Both the position numbers and the translations under genes were made by a program. Below the pieces are notes generated by a model. It was not told the DNA's origin. It made no database searches and saw only the letters and a list, made by a program, of their open reading frames with translations. From assembly GCA_044449065.1 (NCBI GenBank), contig JBIOHP010000035.1:1-31680 (forward strand): DNA of 31,680 nucleotides, read 5' to 3'. The DNA is from JBIOHP01 sp044449065. GTDB taxonomy: Bacteria > Bacteroidota > Ignavibacteria > UBA10030 > SZUA-254. This document shows, in pieces, positions 23,509 to 31,603 of the stretch; the stretch's first letter is position 1; each line of letters starts with the position of its first letter.

Positions 23509-25220
23509 AAAATCCCCGCGCGCTTGTCTTTGGCGGATTGACTGTTCTCTCGATCCTCATCGCTTGCTTCTTTATTAACACGTATGCCTGGACTTGCGAT
23601 GATGCGTATATCTCCTTCCGGTATGCCCGCAACCTCGTCAATGGTTTAGGATTGGTTTTTAATGCCGGAGAGCGAGTCGAGGGATACACGAATTTTCTCT
23701 GGACCATGATGATCGCAGCAGGGATGAAAATGGGCGTCGATCCTGTGACATTCACAAAACTGATCGGCGGTGTGTTCGCGGTCGGCACAATTACGCTTCT
23801 TTCCATTGGAAGCTGGAAATTGCAATCCTCCCTTCCGGGGAAAAAGTGGATCATTCCCTTTGCAGCGCTCGGATTATGCATTCATCATGAGGCAAACGTT
23901 TATGCGACCGGCGGCTTGGAAACCTCCATGTTTACGTTCCTGCTGACATCGTTGTACTTTGCGCTGATTTATTCCAGATCGAAGAAGTCATTGCTCGGAA
24001 CCGGTGTACTTTCGCTGCTCTTGCTACTCACGCGTCCCGATGGTATTTTGTTCCTGGTCGCGGGAGTCATCTACCTCTTCTTGACCCGGCTGAACAAAAT
24101 TAAAAGTATAGTTGTATTTATCCTTCCCGCCATTCTCATCTATCTTCCCTACTGGTGGTGGAGATACGCATACTACGGATATTTTTACCCCAACACGTAT
24201 TACGCAAAATCAATCGGCATGCCATACTACACGCAGGGTTTCCTGTACCTCACAATCTATATGGCGTCATATTTTGTATTCCTCCACACCCCGGTTATGT
24301 TAATCGTTGCGGCGCTGCGGTATAAGAAAACGATATACTCGTGGTTTCGGGAGAAATCATTTTTTAGATTCATAGAATCCGACCATCTGTTTTTCAATAA
24401 TGTTTTTTTGGGAATGTTTTTTATCGCCGCACAGGTTCTTTTTGTGATTCGTATCGGCGGAGATTTCATGTTCGGGAGGTTTTTTATCCCCATCACACCA
24501 GTTGGTTTTTTCGTTATTGAATGCCTTATCGTCTCTCTGTTTCAAGGAGTCACGGCGCTCTCCCTCGGGCTCCTGATGCTTCTGACAACATACAACCGGA
24601 TCAATTTTTATAACGATTCGATTTTTAAATTAAAAATTGCCGACGAGTGGAAGTTTTATGCCAATGGTGTTCTACCGGATGTAAAAAAATTGGGGGAAAT
24701 ACTGAACGTGTTGTTCAAAGGAATACCGGTGCGCGTAGCTTTTATGGGGGCGCGGGCAAAATTGGTGTATTACATGGATCCCGAACTTGCCATCGAAGCC
24801 GAGACCGGGTTGACCGACGTAGAAATTGCGCACCAGGAAATAATAGAACGCGGAAGGCCCGGTCACGAAAAAAGAGCGCCATACGACTATCTCGTTAAAA
24901 GAAAAGTCCAGATATTTTTCGATAATGTTCCATCGAAGGATTCAACTTCGTTCCGAACGATCAGTTTTAATGGTTTTCTTGCGAGAATTGTAACATACGA
25001 CGACTCCGTGATGAATCGGCTCGCCGCTGATCCCGGGATACGGTTTGCCAACGTCTCTAGGGTGATTGATAGTTATGTATCCAAAATCGAACGTAAAAAT
25101 CCCCTCGACGTTTCCAAAGATTATTCAGTTTTTAAGTCGATGTATTTCGATTCCCACAACGACACCGTGCGGGAAAACAAATTTAAAAGGTTTCTGCGGA
25201 TGCCGCCGGGGGGGAAGTGA
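23505..25220 (+). CDS. Multi-pass glycosyltransferase-like membrane protein
   Basis: This 571-residue protein has about 10 membrane helices. After the first helix comes CDDAYISFRYARNLVNGLG (D32-D33), then FNAGERVEGYTNFLW; this 'DDA(Y/F)xxxRYA' loop is the acceptor/catalytic region of GT-C polyprenyl-phosphate-dependent glycosyltransferases such as the AftB-like group. The C-terminal 170 residues are soluble and probably periplasmic. I prefer the ATG at 23505, which overlaps the preceding stop as ATGA; an upstream TTG at 23484 is open but less likely. It would add a sugar from a lipid carrier to an envelope glycan or protein; acceptor unknown. Confidence 0.8.
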   Translation: MKNPRALVFGGLTVLSILIACFFINTYAWTCDDAYISFRYARNLVNGLGLVFNAGERVEGYTNFLWTMMIAAGMKMGVDPVTFTKLIGGVFAVGTITLLSIGSWKLQSSLPGKKWIIPFAALGLCIHHEANVYATGGLETSMFTFLLTSLYFALIYSRSKKSLLGTGVLSLLLLLTRPDGILFLVAGVIYLFLTRLNKIKSIVVFILPAILIYLPYWWWRYAYYGYFYPNTYYAKSIGMPYYTQGFLYLTIYMASYFVFLHTPVMLIVAALRYKKTIYSWFREKSFFRFIESDHLFFNNVFLGMFFIAAQVLFVIRIGGDFMFGRFFIPITPVGFFVIECLIVSLFQGVTALSLGLLMLLTTYNRINFYNDSIFKLKIADEWKFYANGVLPDVKKLGEILNVLFKGIPVRVAFMGARAKLVYYMDPELAIEAETGLTDVEIAHQEIIERGRPGHEKRAPYDYLVKRKVQIFFDNVPSKDSTSFRTISFNGFLARIVTYDDSVMNRLAADPGIRFANVSRVIDSYVSKIERKNPLDVSKDYSVFKSMYFDSHNDTVRENKFKRFLRMPPGGK

Positions 25221-25322
25221 TCTATTTCTGGGCGGCGCCGTCCAAAATGTCAGAAGTATAGTGTCCGACCCGTCCGACTACACGGGCTGGTTCACTGATC
25301 GGACATATATTCCTCTTACCTC

Positions 25323-25344
25323 ATTTCTCAGCGGTCAAGGTCCA
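25323..25344 (+). repeat. Direct-repeat copy TTTCTCAGCGGTCA
   Basis: TTTCTCAGCGGTCAAGGTCC recurs, with small differences, at 30092-30114 and 30118-30140. Three copies in two intergenic regions make it a dispersed repeat. Confidence 0.55.
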
Positions 25345-25363
25345 AGACTCTGTCCGAGAACTC

Positions 25364-25483
25364 GTAGTAGCGGGTCACCAGACCCGCGCGAATGCCCAAT
25401 CGTATTCAAAATAGCCGCCAATCCGGTGACCAGCCCGTACGGTCAGCCCGCCTGACCAGCGAGCAGGGCGGGTCGGCTACTAC
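25364..25483. repeat. 120-bp paired-hairpin element with GTAGTAG/CTACTAC arms
   Basis: Outer arms GTAGTAG (25364-25370) and CTACTAC (25477-25483) are perfect inverted repeats. Inside are GCGGGTC/GACCCGC around ACCA (25370-25387) and CCCGCCTG/CAGGGCGGG (25447-25472, one bulge). GCCCGCCTGACCAGCG is shared with the repeat at 10131. The design matches the elements at 10222 and 19567. Confidence 0.65.
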
Positions 25484-25621
25484 AAAACATGGTACGCGGA
25501 TAGACTAATGGTCCACGACACATGGGGAATAAACACCCGGAAACCGATATGCCACATTTTGGTAGTCGGGACTAAAAACGAGGAAGCCCCGCCTGTAATG
25601 ACGAGGATTAATAATTTACAA

Positions 25622-26101
25622 TCACGACCCAGCGCTTGCGGTTTGATTCGCCAGGTAATTCTGAATGCCCATCATCTCAATTTGTGTGCGTTGCATCTCT
25701 GCCCAGTCAGCATGTTCTTCTTCCATCTTTAGAATTTCAGTGAGCAAGACCGCCGTAGATTGATCTTTTCCCTCTTGGGACAAATGAATCGCCTGGTTGT
25801 ATGCTCGAATAGCGGAAACTTCTGATTCTTGATCGTTTTTGAGCATGTCGATGACACTTTTTCCAATTTTAATCGTTTTGAGGTTTGACACAACTGGCAG
25901 ACCCTCTAAGAATAGAATTCGTTGAATTAGCGATTCCGCGTGGTGCATCTCCTCTTTTGCTGTATGTTCGATAGCCTTGTGGAGTTTCTCGAAGCCCCAT
26001 CCATCGCAAATTTCAGATTGAACCATGTACTGACTGATAGCAGTTAATTCGTCAGCCAGCAAATCGTTGAGAACGTTTATAAATTTGTCATTGCCTTTCA
26101 T
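25622..26101 (-). CDS. bfr: Bacterioferritin (haem-type, ferroxidase complete)
   Basis: This 159-residue iron-storage protein forms a 24-mer in the cytoplasm, oxidises Fe(II) and stores iron. All ferroxidase ligands stand at the E. coli Bfr positions: E18, E51, H54, E94, E127 and H130. M52, the haem-b ligand between subunits, is also present, so haem binding is expected. ILFLEGLPVV (about 62-71) and WAEMQRTQIEMMGIQNYL near the end match the family. An AAAGGAA ribosome site precedes the ATG. No bacterioferritin-associated ferredoxin gene is next to it. It stands alone between repeat-rich gaps. Confidence 0.96.
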   Translation of the reverse strand: MKGNDKFINVLNDLLADELTAISQYMVQSEICDGWGFEKLHKAIEHTAKEEMHHAESLIQRILFLEGLPVVSNLKTIKIGKSVIDMLKNDQESEVSAIRAYNQAIHLSQEGKDQSTAVLLTEILKMEEEHADWAEMQRTQIEMMGIQNYLANQTASAGS

Positions 26102-26253
26102 ATCAGTATTCCTTTCTGAGTTTCTGTTTAGAACATCCTATCGTACAATCTTTAAAATACCACCTATTATGCAACTATTAGTTCATTGAATGTACCAAAT
26201 GCCCCCGCCAGAATCAATAAATTAAGGGGATTCACCCTACCAAGATATGACAT

Positions 26254-26281
26254 AGCCATCGTGGAATGGTCCACGACGGCC
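26254..26281. repeat. REP-like palindrome GCCATCGTGGA/TCCACGACGGC, copy 1
   Basis: GCCATCGTGGA and TCCACGACGGC pair in a stem with one mismatched (G-T type) position and a 4-base loop. A second copy with one base changed in the loop is at 30180-30207. Confidence 0.7.
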
Positions 26282-26296
26282 AGGCATTAATTGAAG

Positions 26297-27661
26297 CTAT
26301 TTCCTCTCCATAATACCACTCACCTGTTCAACCGTTCTTGGTTTAGCGATAATCTTTTTATCCTTATCCACTAAGAACATCGTCGGCGTGGCATAAATAT
26401 AATAATCCGAAGCCGCCTTGCCATCCCAGCCCATCAGGTCTGAGATATTATGCCAGGTAAGATTATTTGCGATAATAAAATTAATCCAATCCTGCCTGTT
26501 GCCATCCAGGGATACCGCAATTACCGCCAACTTCTTTTCTTTTTGTTTTTGATATAAGTCATTTAGTTTGGGAAGCATTGTCTGGCAGTGCGGGCAGGTG
26601 CTCGCATAGAAGATGATTAACACGTTTGTAGCGTTCATCTTCTTCAAGTCGATTTCATTCCCGGCTGAATCAGGAAGATCAATATCCGGCACCACATTGC
26701 CAATTTTGAAATTCTTTGCCTGATCAATCCGCCTTTTAATTAATCCTTCCGTATTCACGTTAAGACACAGGTCGTCTTTAATCACATAGTTCTCAACGAT
26801 GTAATCGAGCGGCTGATCGAACCCGAACTTCTTAAATCCATCAATCAGATACTCCACAATAAACTGGTAGACCTGCTGATTTATCTTTGCTTTATTGAGT
26901 ATCGTATCAACCGCGACCATGAATTCTTTTTCCAATAATTCTTTGGGAAGCTGCGGATTGCGGTAATACGTTAAATATTCAATTGTCTTGCCGGTAAAAG
27001 CATCGGAATTAATTAAATCCGCATTGTTGAAGTTCACGTTGTCCAGCGCGTGAGCTTTTAAGAGAGCTAATTGCTTCTCCATTGGCTGATTAACATCCAC
27101 AACCGGCAATTGGGCTGAGCGGATGTATCTTGCAATAAACGAGCCTGGTTCTTTTTGTGAAGCGGCGTCAATAAAATCCAAATATTCTTTTTGCAGCTCG
27201 CTTAACTTGGTTTCTGTCGTTCTATAATAATCATCTTCTTTGGGATAACGCGCCAAAACAAGCTGCAAAAGTTCTGTTTTAGTTTTGTATTGCTTATTCA
27301 GTTTTATGAATGAATAATACAAACGATTGCCCTCCGAGGTAACAACTTTTAAACTATCCAAAATGTTGTTCGCATCGGTCGTAAGGGTGATATCTTTGCC
27401 ATCGTTAAGGAAGTCGATCCATTTATTTTTATCGAATGAGAGGCGGTAAAATCCATGATGCACATCCTTCCTGTTTAACGAGAATTGAAATCGACTATCT
27501 CCATGAGACATGATCGAGTCTACCTGCGATGTTTTTTCTCCCGACAATGCTGATAAATACGCTTTATCCACACCGAGATGATTGACTGTAATATCAACTT
27601 GTTGTGAAAACGAAGTTTTATGGCAAAGAAGGAATATGCCGAGAACAATTATCTTATTCAT
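26297..27661 (-). CDS. TlpA-like thioredoxin with DUF4369-like N-terminal domain
   Basis: This is 454 residues from the preferred ATG at 27661, which starts the signal peptide (MNKIIVLGIFLLCHKTSFSQ). An upstream start at 27706 is open but puts 15 extra residues in front of it. Residues about 23-115 resemble DUF4369; the middle is helical. A TlpA/AhpC-type thioredoxin domain (about 318-454) has CPHC at 356-359 and the cis-proline in ATPT (P426). It should be a periplasmic disulfide reductase or a maturation factor. It begins inside the last codons of the upstream FISUMP gene (8-base overlap), so the two are coupled; the FISUMP proteins have several conserved cysteines that could be its substrates, which is inference. 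Confidence 0.88.
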   Translation of the reverse strand: MNKIIVLGIFLLCHKTSFSQQVDITVNHLGVDKAYLSALSGEKTSQVDSIMSHGDSRFQFSLNRKDVHHGFYRLSFDKNKWIDFLNDGKDITLTTDANNILDSLKVVTSEGNRLYYSFIKLNKQYKTKTELLQLVLARYPKEDDYYRTTETKLSELQKEYLDFIDAASQKEPGSFIARYIRSAQLPVVDVNQPMEKQLALLKAHALDNVNFNNADLINSDAFTGKTIEYLTYYRNPQLPKELLEKEFMVAVDTILNKAKINQQVYQFIVEYLIDGFKKFGFDQPLDYIVENYVIKDDLCLNVNTEGLIKRRIDQAKNFKIGNVVPDIDLPDSAGNEIDLKKMNATNVLIIFYASTCPHCQTMLPKLNDLYQKQKEKKLAVIAVSLDGNRQDWINFIIANNLTWHNISDLMGWDGKAASDYYIYATPTMFLVDKDKKIIAKPRTVEQVSGIMERK

Positions 27662-28349
27662 TATTTTTTTTAAAATTATTTTTAATGCACCGGACACCGA
27701 AACCAAAACTCTTGCTGAAATAGGACATAGTGGTGGGTTTACTGGGGTAAAGTTTCAGAGTGGTTGCTACTGAGTCATCGCCCGTGGAAGTCCAAATGTT
27801 CAGGCCAATCACGAGATTGTCATAATTACTTCCGTAATCGTAGTCGACCGCAACTAATGCAGAAAACCCGCTTGTGTTTGTTCCGGCTTCTTGATACTTC
27901 CCTTGACCCACGGCTTTTAATGAATTGATATCATAATTTACCGTTATTAGCAATTTATTGAATTCAAGATATGTAGGTATATGCCAACCGGCTGGGCAAA
28001 TACCTTGTGAGCCATCTGTTGTGTGATACTTCATTGCTTCATCCCACTGATATAAACCTCCATAGGTGGTGCATTTTGCCGTGTCATTGTTATAACAGTA
28101 CTTTTCAATCACGCCGTTATCGGTTTGGATTTGGTTGCTGTCTATCATCGTTCCAACATCAAGGTTTTCTTTTAACCAACATTGGCTTCCTATTCGGACA
28201 GTGTGGTAGGTTCTACCGGTATATGTAATTGTTGAACCACACGTAAATTTGGGCGTACCTCTTATGGTAGGTTGTTGCCCCATCATCATAGTAGCGAAAG
28301 CTATCAATGAAACTAATATTTTTATATAATATTTCATATCATAATCCAT
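27654..28349 (-). CDS. Secreted FISUMP-domain protein (short paralogue)
   Basis: This 231-residue protein has a signal peptide (hydrophobic residues about 7-24, ending GQQ) followed almost at once by a FISUMP (Fibrobacter succinogenes major paralogous) domain over about 40-228. Hallmarks: CWLKENLDVGTM, YQWDEAMKY, GICPAGWHIPTYLEF, TSGFSALVA, IWTSTG and the closing FGFGVRCIKN. Cysteines at CGS, QCWL, KYCYNND, KCTTYG, GICP and VRCI are shared with the neighbour and probably form disulfides. M5 (28337) is an alternative start. It is 43 bp downstream of the long paralogue and strikingly similar to its C-terminal half, so a tandem duplication is likely. Surface role unknown. Confidence 0.88.
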   Translation of the reverse strand: MDYDMKYYIKILVSLIAFATMMMGQQPTIRGTPKFTCGSTITYTGRTYHTVRIGSQCWLKENLDVGTMIDSNQIQTDNGVIEKYCYNNDTAKCTTYGGLYQWDEAMKYHTTDGSQGICPAGWHIPTYLEFNKLLITVNYDINSLKAVGQGKYQEAGTNTSGFSALVAVDYDYGSNYDNLVIGLNIWTSTGDDSVATTLKLYPSKPTTMSYFSKSFGFGVRCIKNNFKKNNE

Positions 28350-28392
28350 TTCATGGGGTACAAAGTTACCTTCACAGATTTATTTCACAAAC

Positions 28393-29739
28393 CTAATTCT
28401 TAATGCAGCGGACGCTGTAACCGAACGTCTTGTAGACGGGGAGCACGTAAATAGCGCCATCGTCGTAGTACAGGGTCATGTTGAATGCGGTATTCGCATC
28501 ATACTGCGTGGAACTCCAAAGAAACGCATAATCTCCAAGATTCAGTAAGAAACCATACATGTCGCGGTAGCCCGTCAGCAACCCGGAAAAACCGCTTGAG
28601 TCTGTAGCCACCGGACCTTCGCCCACAGCTTTTAATGTATTGCCGTTTTTCTTTACCGCTGTTGTTAATGTTTCCAATTCAGCATAAGTGGGGATACGCC
28701 AACCTGTGGGGCAAATACCCTGTGTGCCTTCTGTTGTGTTATACTGCATCGCCTCGTTCCATTGGTAAAAGGCGCCATAGGTGTTGCAATTTGCAGTATC
28801 GTTACGGAAACAATATTTTTCAATCACGCCGTTATTCGTTTGGGTTAGCAGACTATCCACCATCGTGCCCACATTCAGATTTTCTTTCAGCCAGCATTGA
28901 CCACCGACTTGAACAGTGTGGTAGGTTTGACCGGCGTATATCACCGTTGGGATGCCGGGACAAGGCACTCCCTTTGCCTGATTTACATAAACGGTCATGG
29001 TAGTATCTCCCGTTAAACCGATGATGAGAATCGTTGTGTACTCTATTGGAGGATCGGTGAAGGGCAAATTGCGCAATTTTACCATGATTTGTTTTGCCTG
29101 ATATTCCGAAATCGTACCGGATCGCTGAGACCGCGATTGCATGCCGGAAGAAACAAGCGTCAGTTTTGATTTCCCCGGCTTTTCTCCGCCGAACTGTATC
29201 ATCTTTTTTGTTTCAGTAAAATCCTTCGTTATCAGCCGGTAGAAGACGACACCTGCCGCGCCTCCCGGGCTGTACTGCGCTTCATAGCTTCCGGGCTCGA
29301 GCGTCAGCTCAAGCGATGCATCCTCCTGTCCCAGGATTGTGTACGTCTTGAGGGATACGGGTCCCGCATGTGGAACTGTAAATTGTATTCTCGTGGAGGG
29401 ATTAAACGGATTCGGATAATTTTGCTCAAGGGAATATCCTGTCGGTAATTCACGTGAGGAGTGTATGCTTGTTATATTCACGTTGGAGAATTTAACAACG
29501 TTTGTATCTTGTGCGACCAGGGAATCGATTCTTATCCCCGATGAATCATAGAGAGCAGCGGCAAAATTTTTCACGGGCGTTGCTATATCTTTTGTATATA
29601 CAGAAATGCTTATGGTGGCTGTGGAGGAATAACCGCTATGAATTATGGGTACCTTCACTTGCGCCTGTATTGCACAAACTTGGAAGGCGAAGATCAACTC
29701 TACTATAAACAGAAAAACTCGTAAACGAAAACACTTCAT
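28393..29739 (-). CDS. Secreted protein with internal sorting-type module and C-terminal FISUMP domain
   Basis: This 448-residue protein has a signal peptide (residues 1-27, ending AQA). A short beta domain (about 28-95) precedes a T9SS type A/FlgD-like module at about 98-183: LEQNYPNPFNPSTRIQF, then YTILGQED, then FYRLITKDFTETKKM. That module is normally the last thing in a protein and serves as a secretion signal; here 265 residues follow it. After a linker (about 184-262) comes a FISUMP domain to the end (CWLKENLNVGTM, YQWNEAMQY, GICPTGWRIPTYAEL, VRCIKN). AGGAG lies 10 bases before the ATG. First gene of a probable three-gene operon with the short FISUMP paralogue and the TlpA-like gene. 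Confidence 0.88.
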   Translation of the reverse strand: MKCFRLRVFLFIVELIFAFQVCAIQAQVKVPIIHSGYSSTATISISVYTKDIATPVKNFAAALYDSSGIRIDSLVAQDTNVVKFSNVNITSIHSSRELPTGYSLEQNYPNPFNPSTRIQFTVPHAGPVSLKTYTILGQEDASLELTLEPGSYEAQYSPGGAAGVVFYRLITKDFTETKKMIQFGGEKPGKSKLTLVSSGMQSRSQRSGTISEYQAKQIMVKLRNLPFTDPPIEYTTILIIGLTGDTTMTVYVNQAKGVPCPGIPTVIYAGQTYHTVQVGGQCWLKENLNVGTMVDSLLTQTNNGVIEKYCFRNDTANCNTYGAFYQWNEAMQYNTTEGTQGICPTGWRIPTYAELETLTTAVKKNGNTLKAVGEGPVATDSSGFSGLLTGYRDMYGFLLNLGDYAFLWSSTQYDANTAFNMTLYYDDGAIYVLPVYKTFGYSVRCIKN

Positions 29740-30091
29740 GACGACCGCTCCTATTTTTGTGATTGTTGTCCTTTAATTATTACTTCCTTTGAAATCGGTA
29801 TAACAGTATGTCGGAGCTGGTCTTATCGGAACGAGCAGGTTTCAACCAAGATAATACATCGTTCCATTAACCGCACTTCATTTGAAAATTAATCGGATCG
29901 GACAATTGTTCTCATCAACAGCATTACATCAGGCATAGAAACGTATCGACACTGGAGAAATTCCCATTGAAGGAAAGAAAGCAGGGAAAAGCTTCAAAGT
30001 TGATGGTGATAATTTAACAAATGCCTAAGGGATTGTCAAGCAACTGTTTTATTTTTTTCCCGTGGCGGTCCTCCGCGCTTAATCCCGGCGC

Positions 30092-30140
30092 TTTTCTCAG
30101 CGGTCATGGTTCACACCATTTCTCGGTGGTCATGGTCCAC
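30092..30140 (+). repeat. Two adjacent copies of the TTTCTCRGYGGTCATGG repeat
   Basis: TTTTCTCAGCGGTCATGGTT (from 30092) and ATTTCTCGGTGGTCATGGTC (from 30118) are near copies of each other and of 25323-25344. The second runs into GGTCATGGT/ACCATGACC, an inverted repeat around CCAC. Confidence 0.6.
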
Positions 30141-30179
30141 ACCATGACCGGGATTATGCGAAAATTGTTATTTTTAAAT

Positions 30180-30207
30180 AGCCATCGTGGAGTGGTCCAC
30201 GACGGCT
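30180..30207. repeat. REP-like palindrome, copy 2
   Basis: This has the same stem as 26254-26281 (GCCATCGTGGA/TCCACGACGGC), with GTGG instead of ATGG in the loop. The flanking ATA is also shared. Confidence 0.7.
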
Positions 30208-30279
30208 GGGACCGCACTTAATACCTACGCTTAATTGCTTGGAGGGGCATGTTCTGGAACTTGTTGGGCACAGCGCGCA

Positions 30280-30846
30280 TTACGAGTTTGCGTGTTTCAA
30301 CAAAACGGTTCGGCTAAAAAACACTTTTGGACTTTCTATAATGCCAAATCCGACGATTCTTAATCTCGCAATCATGTCTTCAAAGGATGGCTTAGAAACA
30401 TGAATCTTGGGCTCTACGATGTATAGTATACCATCGGGTTTCAGGATTGATTTCAATTCTCTAAACAATGCCTCTTGATTTGGAACCTCGTGAACCATGT
30501 AGAAAGCTAAAATAAAATCCACCTGTTCAACAACGCCGATTCTGTCTTCCTGGCATTTATGCAGCTCTATCCTTTGTTCCAAATTCATTCGTTTAATTTT
30601 CTGGCGGACCTTTTCAAGCATTCCCTCCTGTAGGTCGGCGGCGATAACTTTTCCGGAATCAAACAGCATCTTTGCGATTTCCGCGGAAAAAAAGCCCGGG
30701 CCGCAACCCAAATCCAAAACCGTCATCCCCTTGCGGATATATGGTTGTAATATTTTCTGAGGATTCTGGAGTAGTCTCCTGATAAAATTATCAAGTCCCC
30801 CCGCTCGTTCGACTGGGCAAATTCTATTATCATGCTCTTTACTCAT
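30280..30846 (-). CDS. Class I SAM-dependent methyltransferase
   Basis: This 188-residue cytoplasmic enzyme has motif I VLDLGCGPGFF at 43-53, the acidic end of strand 2 at AADLQEGML (about 69-77), and LKPDGILYIVEPK at about 136-148. The N-terminal CPVERAGGLDNFIRRLLQNP, with its cysteine and NP, is characteristic of a small family of uncharacterised methyltransferases. The substrate is unknown. It is complete and has no obvious functional partner; the neighbours are a repeat-bearing gap and a small secreted protein. Confidence 0.88.
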   Translation of the reverse strand: MSKEHDNRICPVERAGGLDNFIRRLLQNPQKILQPYIRKGMTVLDLGCGPGFFSAEIAKMLFDSGKVIAADLQEGMLEKVRQKIKRMNLEQRIELHKCQEDRIGVVEQVDFILAFYMVHEVPNQEALFRELKSILKPDGILYIVEPKIHVSKPSFEDMIARLRIVGFGIIESPKVFFSRTVLLKHANS

Positions 30847-30921
30847 ATGTGTCTCACTGATGTGATTAGTTTGTATTATGTTACGGCAAAAGATAATTCG
30901 GAAATTATTGTAAAAATAAAA

Positions 30922-30955
30922 CAGGCGCCGTAGAAATGAACCACGACGCCCATAT
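30922..30955. repeat. Degraded REP-like palindrome
   Basis: GGCGCCGTAGAAATGAACC and CCACGACGCC pair imperfectly. The right arm matches the CCACGACGGC arm of the copies at 26254 and 30180, and the left arm shares GCGCCGTAG with the hairpin at 3230-3259. Confidence 0.45.
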
Positions 30956-30993
30956 ATTTTGACACATGCTGCAACTCTGGTGATAATGGTGGA

Positions 30994-31431
30994 TTAAAAT
31001 TTTCCAGTGTACACCGGTTTTCCGGCTTTACCGAGCGAATCAAAGGCGATAGCAACCGTAGAGCCCTTGAAAATCTTTGAGGAACCTTGAAGCGTGATCG
31101 ACGAAGCCGTTTTCTCGGTAATGGAAAATGTCGCATTCGGATTGCCGGGACCCCACTGCGCCCACGGTCCATCGGTCTTGAGCGTGTACGGGGCAGCGCC
31201 TGTGCTGCCATCATACACTTTATTGCCGCCGCCCATGTCGGTCGGGCGTATCTTGTACTGGTAGGCGTCCGCGCCAAGTTTTGTAAGATCGGCAATGATC
31301 GCATCACGGTTCAATTGGACCTTGTTCGCAGGTGATGATTGGCCACGCTTCACATCTTTTTTCGATTGTGCATCCGCGTTTGCCGCAATAAACAGCCCCA
31401 GTACAACAAGCAGTATAAGAGAACGCTTCAT
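30994..31431 (-). CDS. Small exported protein of unknown function
   Basis: This 145-residue protein has a signal peptide (MKRSLILLVVLGLFIAANAD, cleavage near DAQ at 22). The mature part contains RDAIIADLTKLGADAYQYKI (about 42-61) and then a glycine- and threonine-rich beta segment (GGGNKVYDGSTGAAPYTLKT, WAQWGPGNPNATFSIT) ending in VYTGKF. I see no catalytic motif and no known family. It is probably periplasmic or surface-exposed. An AAAGGAT ribosome site lies upstream of the ATG. Confidence 0.72.
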   Translation of the reverse strand: MKRSLILLVVLGLFIAANADAQSKKDVKRGQSSPANKVQLNRDAIIADLTKLGADAYQYKIRPTDMGGGNKVYDGSTGAAPYTLKTDGPWAQWGPGNPNATFSITEKTASSITLQGSSKIFKGSTVAIAFDSLGKAGKPVYTGKF

Positions 31432-31553
31432 TAAGTTTATCCTTTCTGTATATGTGAATTGATTGATCCGAATTATAACGCTATGAATGTAAGAAAGACC
31501 TTGACAAGTAGCAATACATCACAATAAATAAATTAAAATCTGTAATAGCTCTT

Positions 31554-31591
31554 TAGAAATGTCATGGTGCGCGCTCGATAGAAATGTCATG
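31554..31591 (+). repeat. 13-bp direct repeat at the likely insertion-sequence end
   Basis: TAGAAATGTCATG occurs at 31554-31566 and again at 31579-31591. It lies about 50 bp upstream of the truncated transposase-like gene at the window edge. Paired copies in this position fit transposase binding sites at an IS end. Confidence 0.6.
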
Positions 31592-31603
31592 TAATACGCA
31601 TAT

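Larger units (their letters stand above)
25221..25621. other. Repeat-rich intergenic region
   Basis: There is no supportable gene in these 401 bp between two convergent genes. It holds a degraded relative of the 10222 element (about 25248-25310: GTCCAAAA, then TGTCCGAC and GATCGGACA), a copy of a ~22-bp direct repeat (25323-25344), a paired-hairpin element (25364-25483) and further short GC-rich inverted pieces. Confidence 0.65.
29740..30279. other. Long intergenic region with dispersed repeats
   Basis: These 540 bp hold no gene I can support. The left part should carry the promoter of the FISUMP/TlpA genes. The right part has two direct-repeat copies (30092-30140), partly self-complementary (GGTCATGGT/ACCATGACC), and a REP-like palindrome (30180-30207). 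Confidence 0.6.

Noticed and set aside
25066..25455. Plus-strand frame spanning the end of the glycosyltransferase-like gene and the repeats
   Set aside because: Its sequence is repeat DNA read as protein, with no start signal.
25364..25483. Possible CRISPR array from the clustered short inverted repeats
   Set aside because: There are no regularly spaced direct repeats and no cas genes; the structure is nested inverted repeats.
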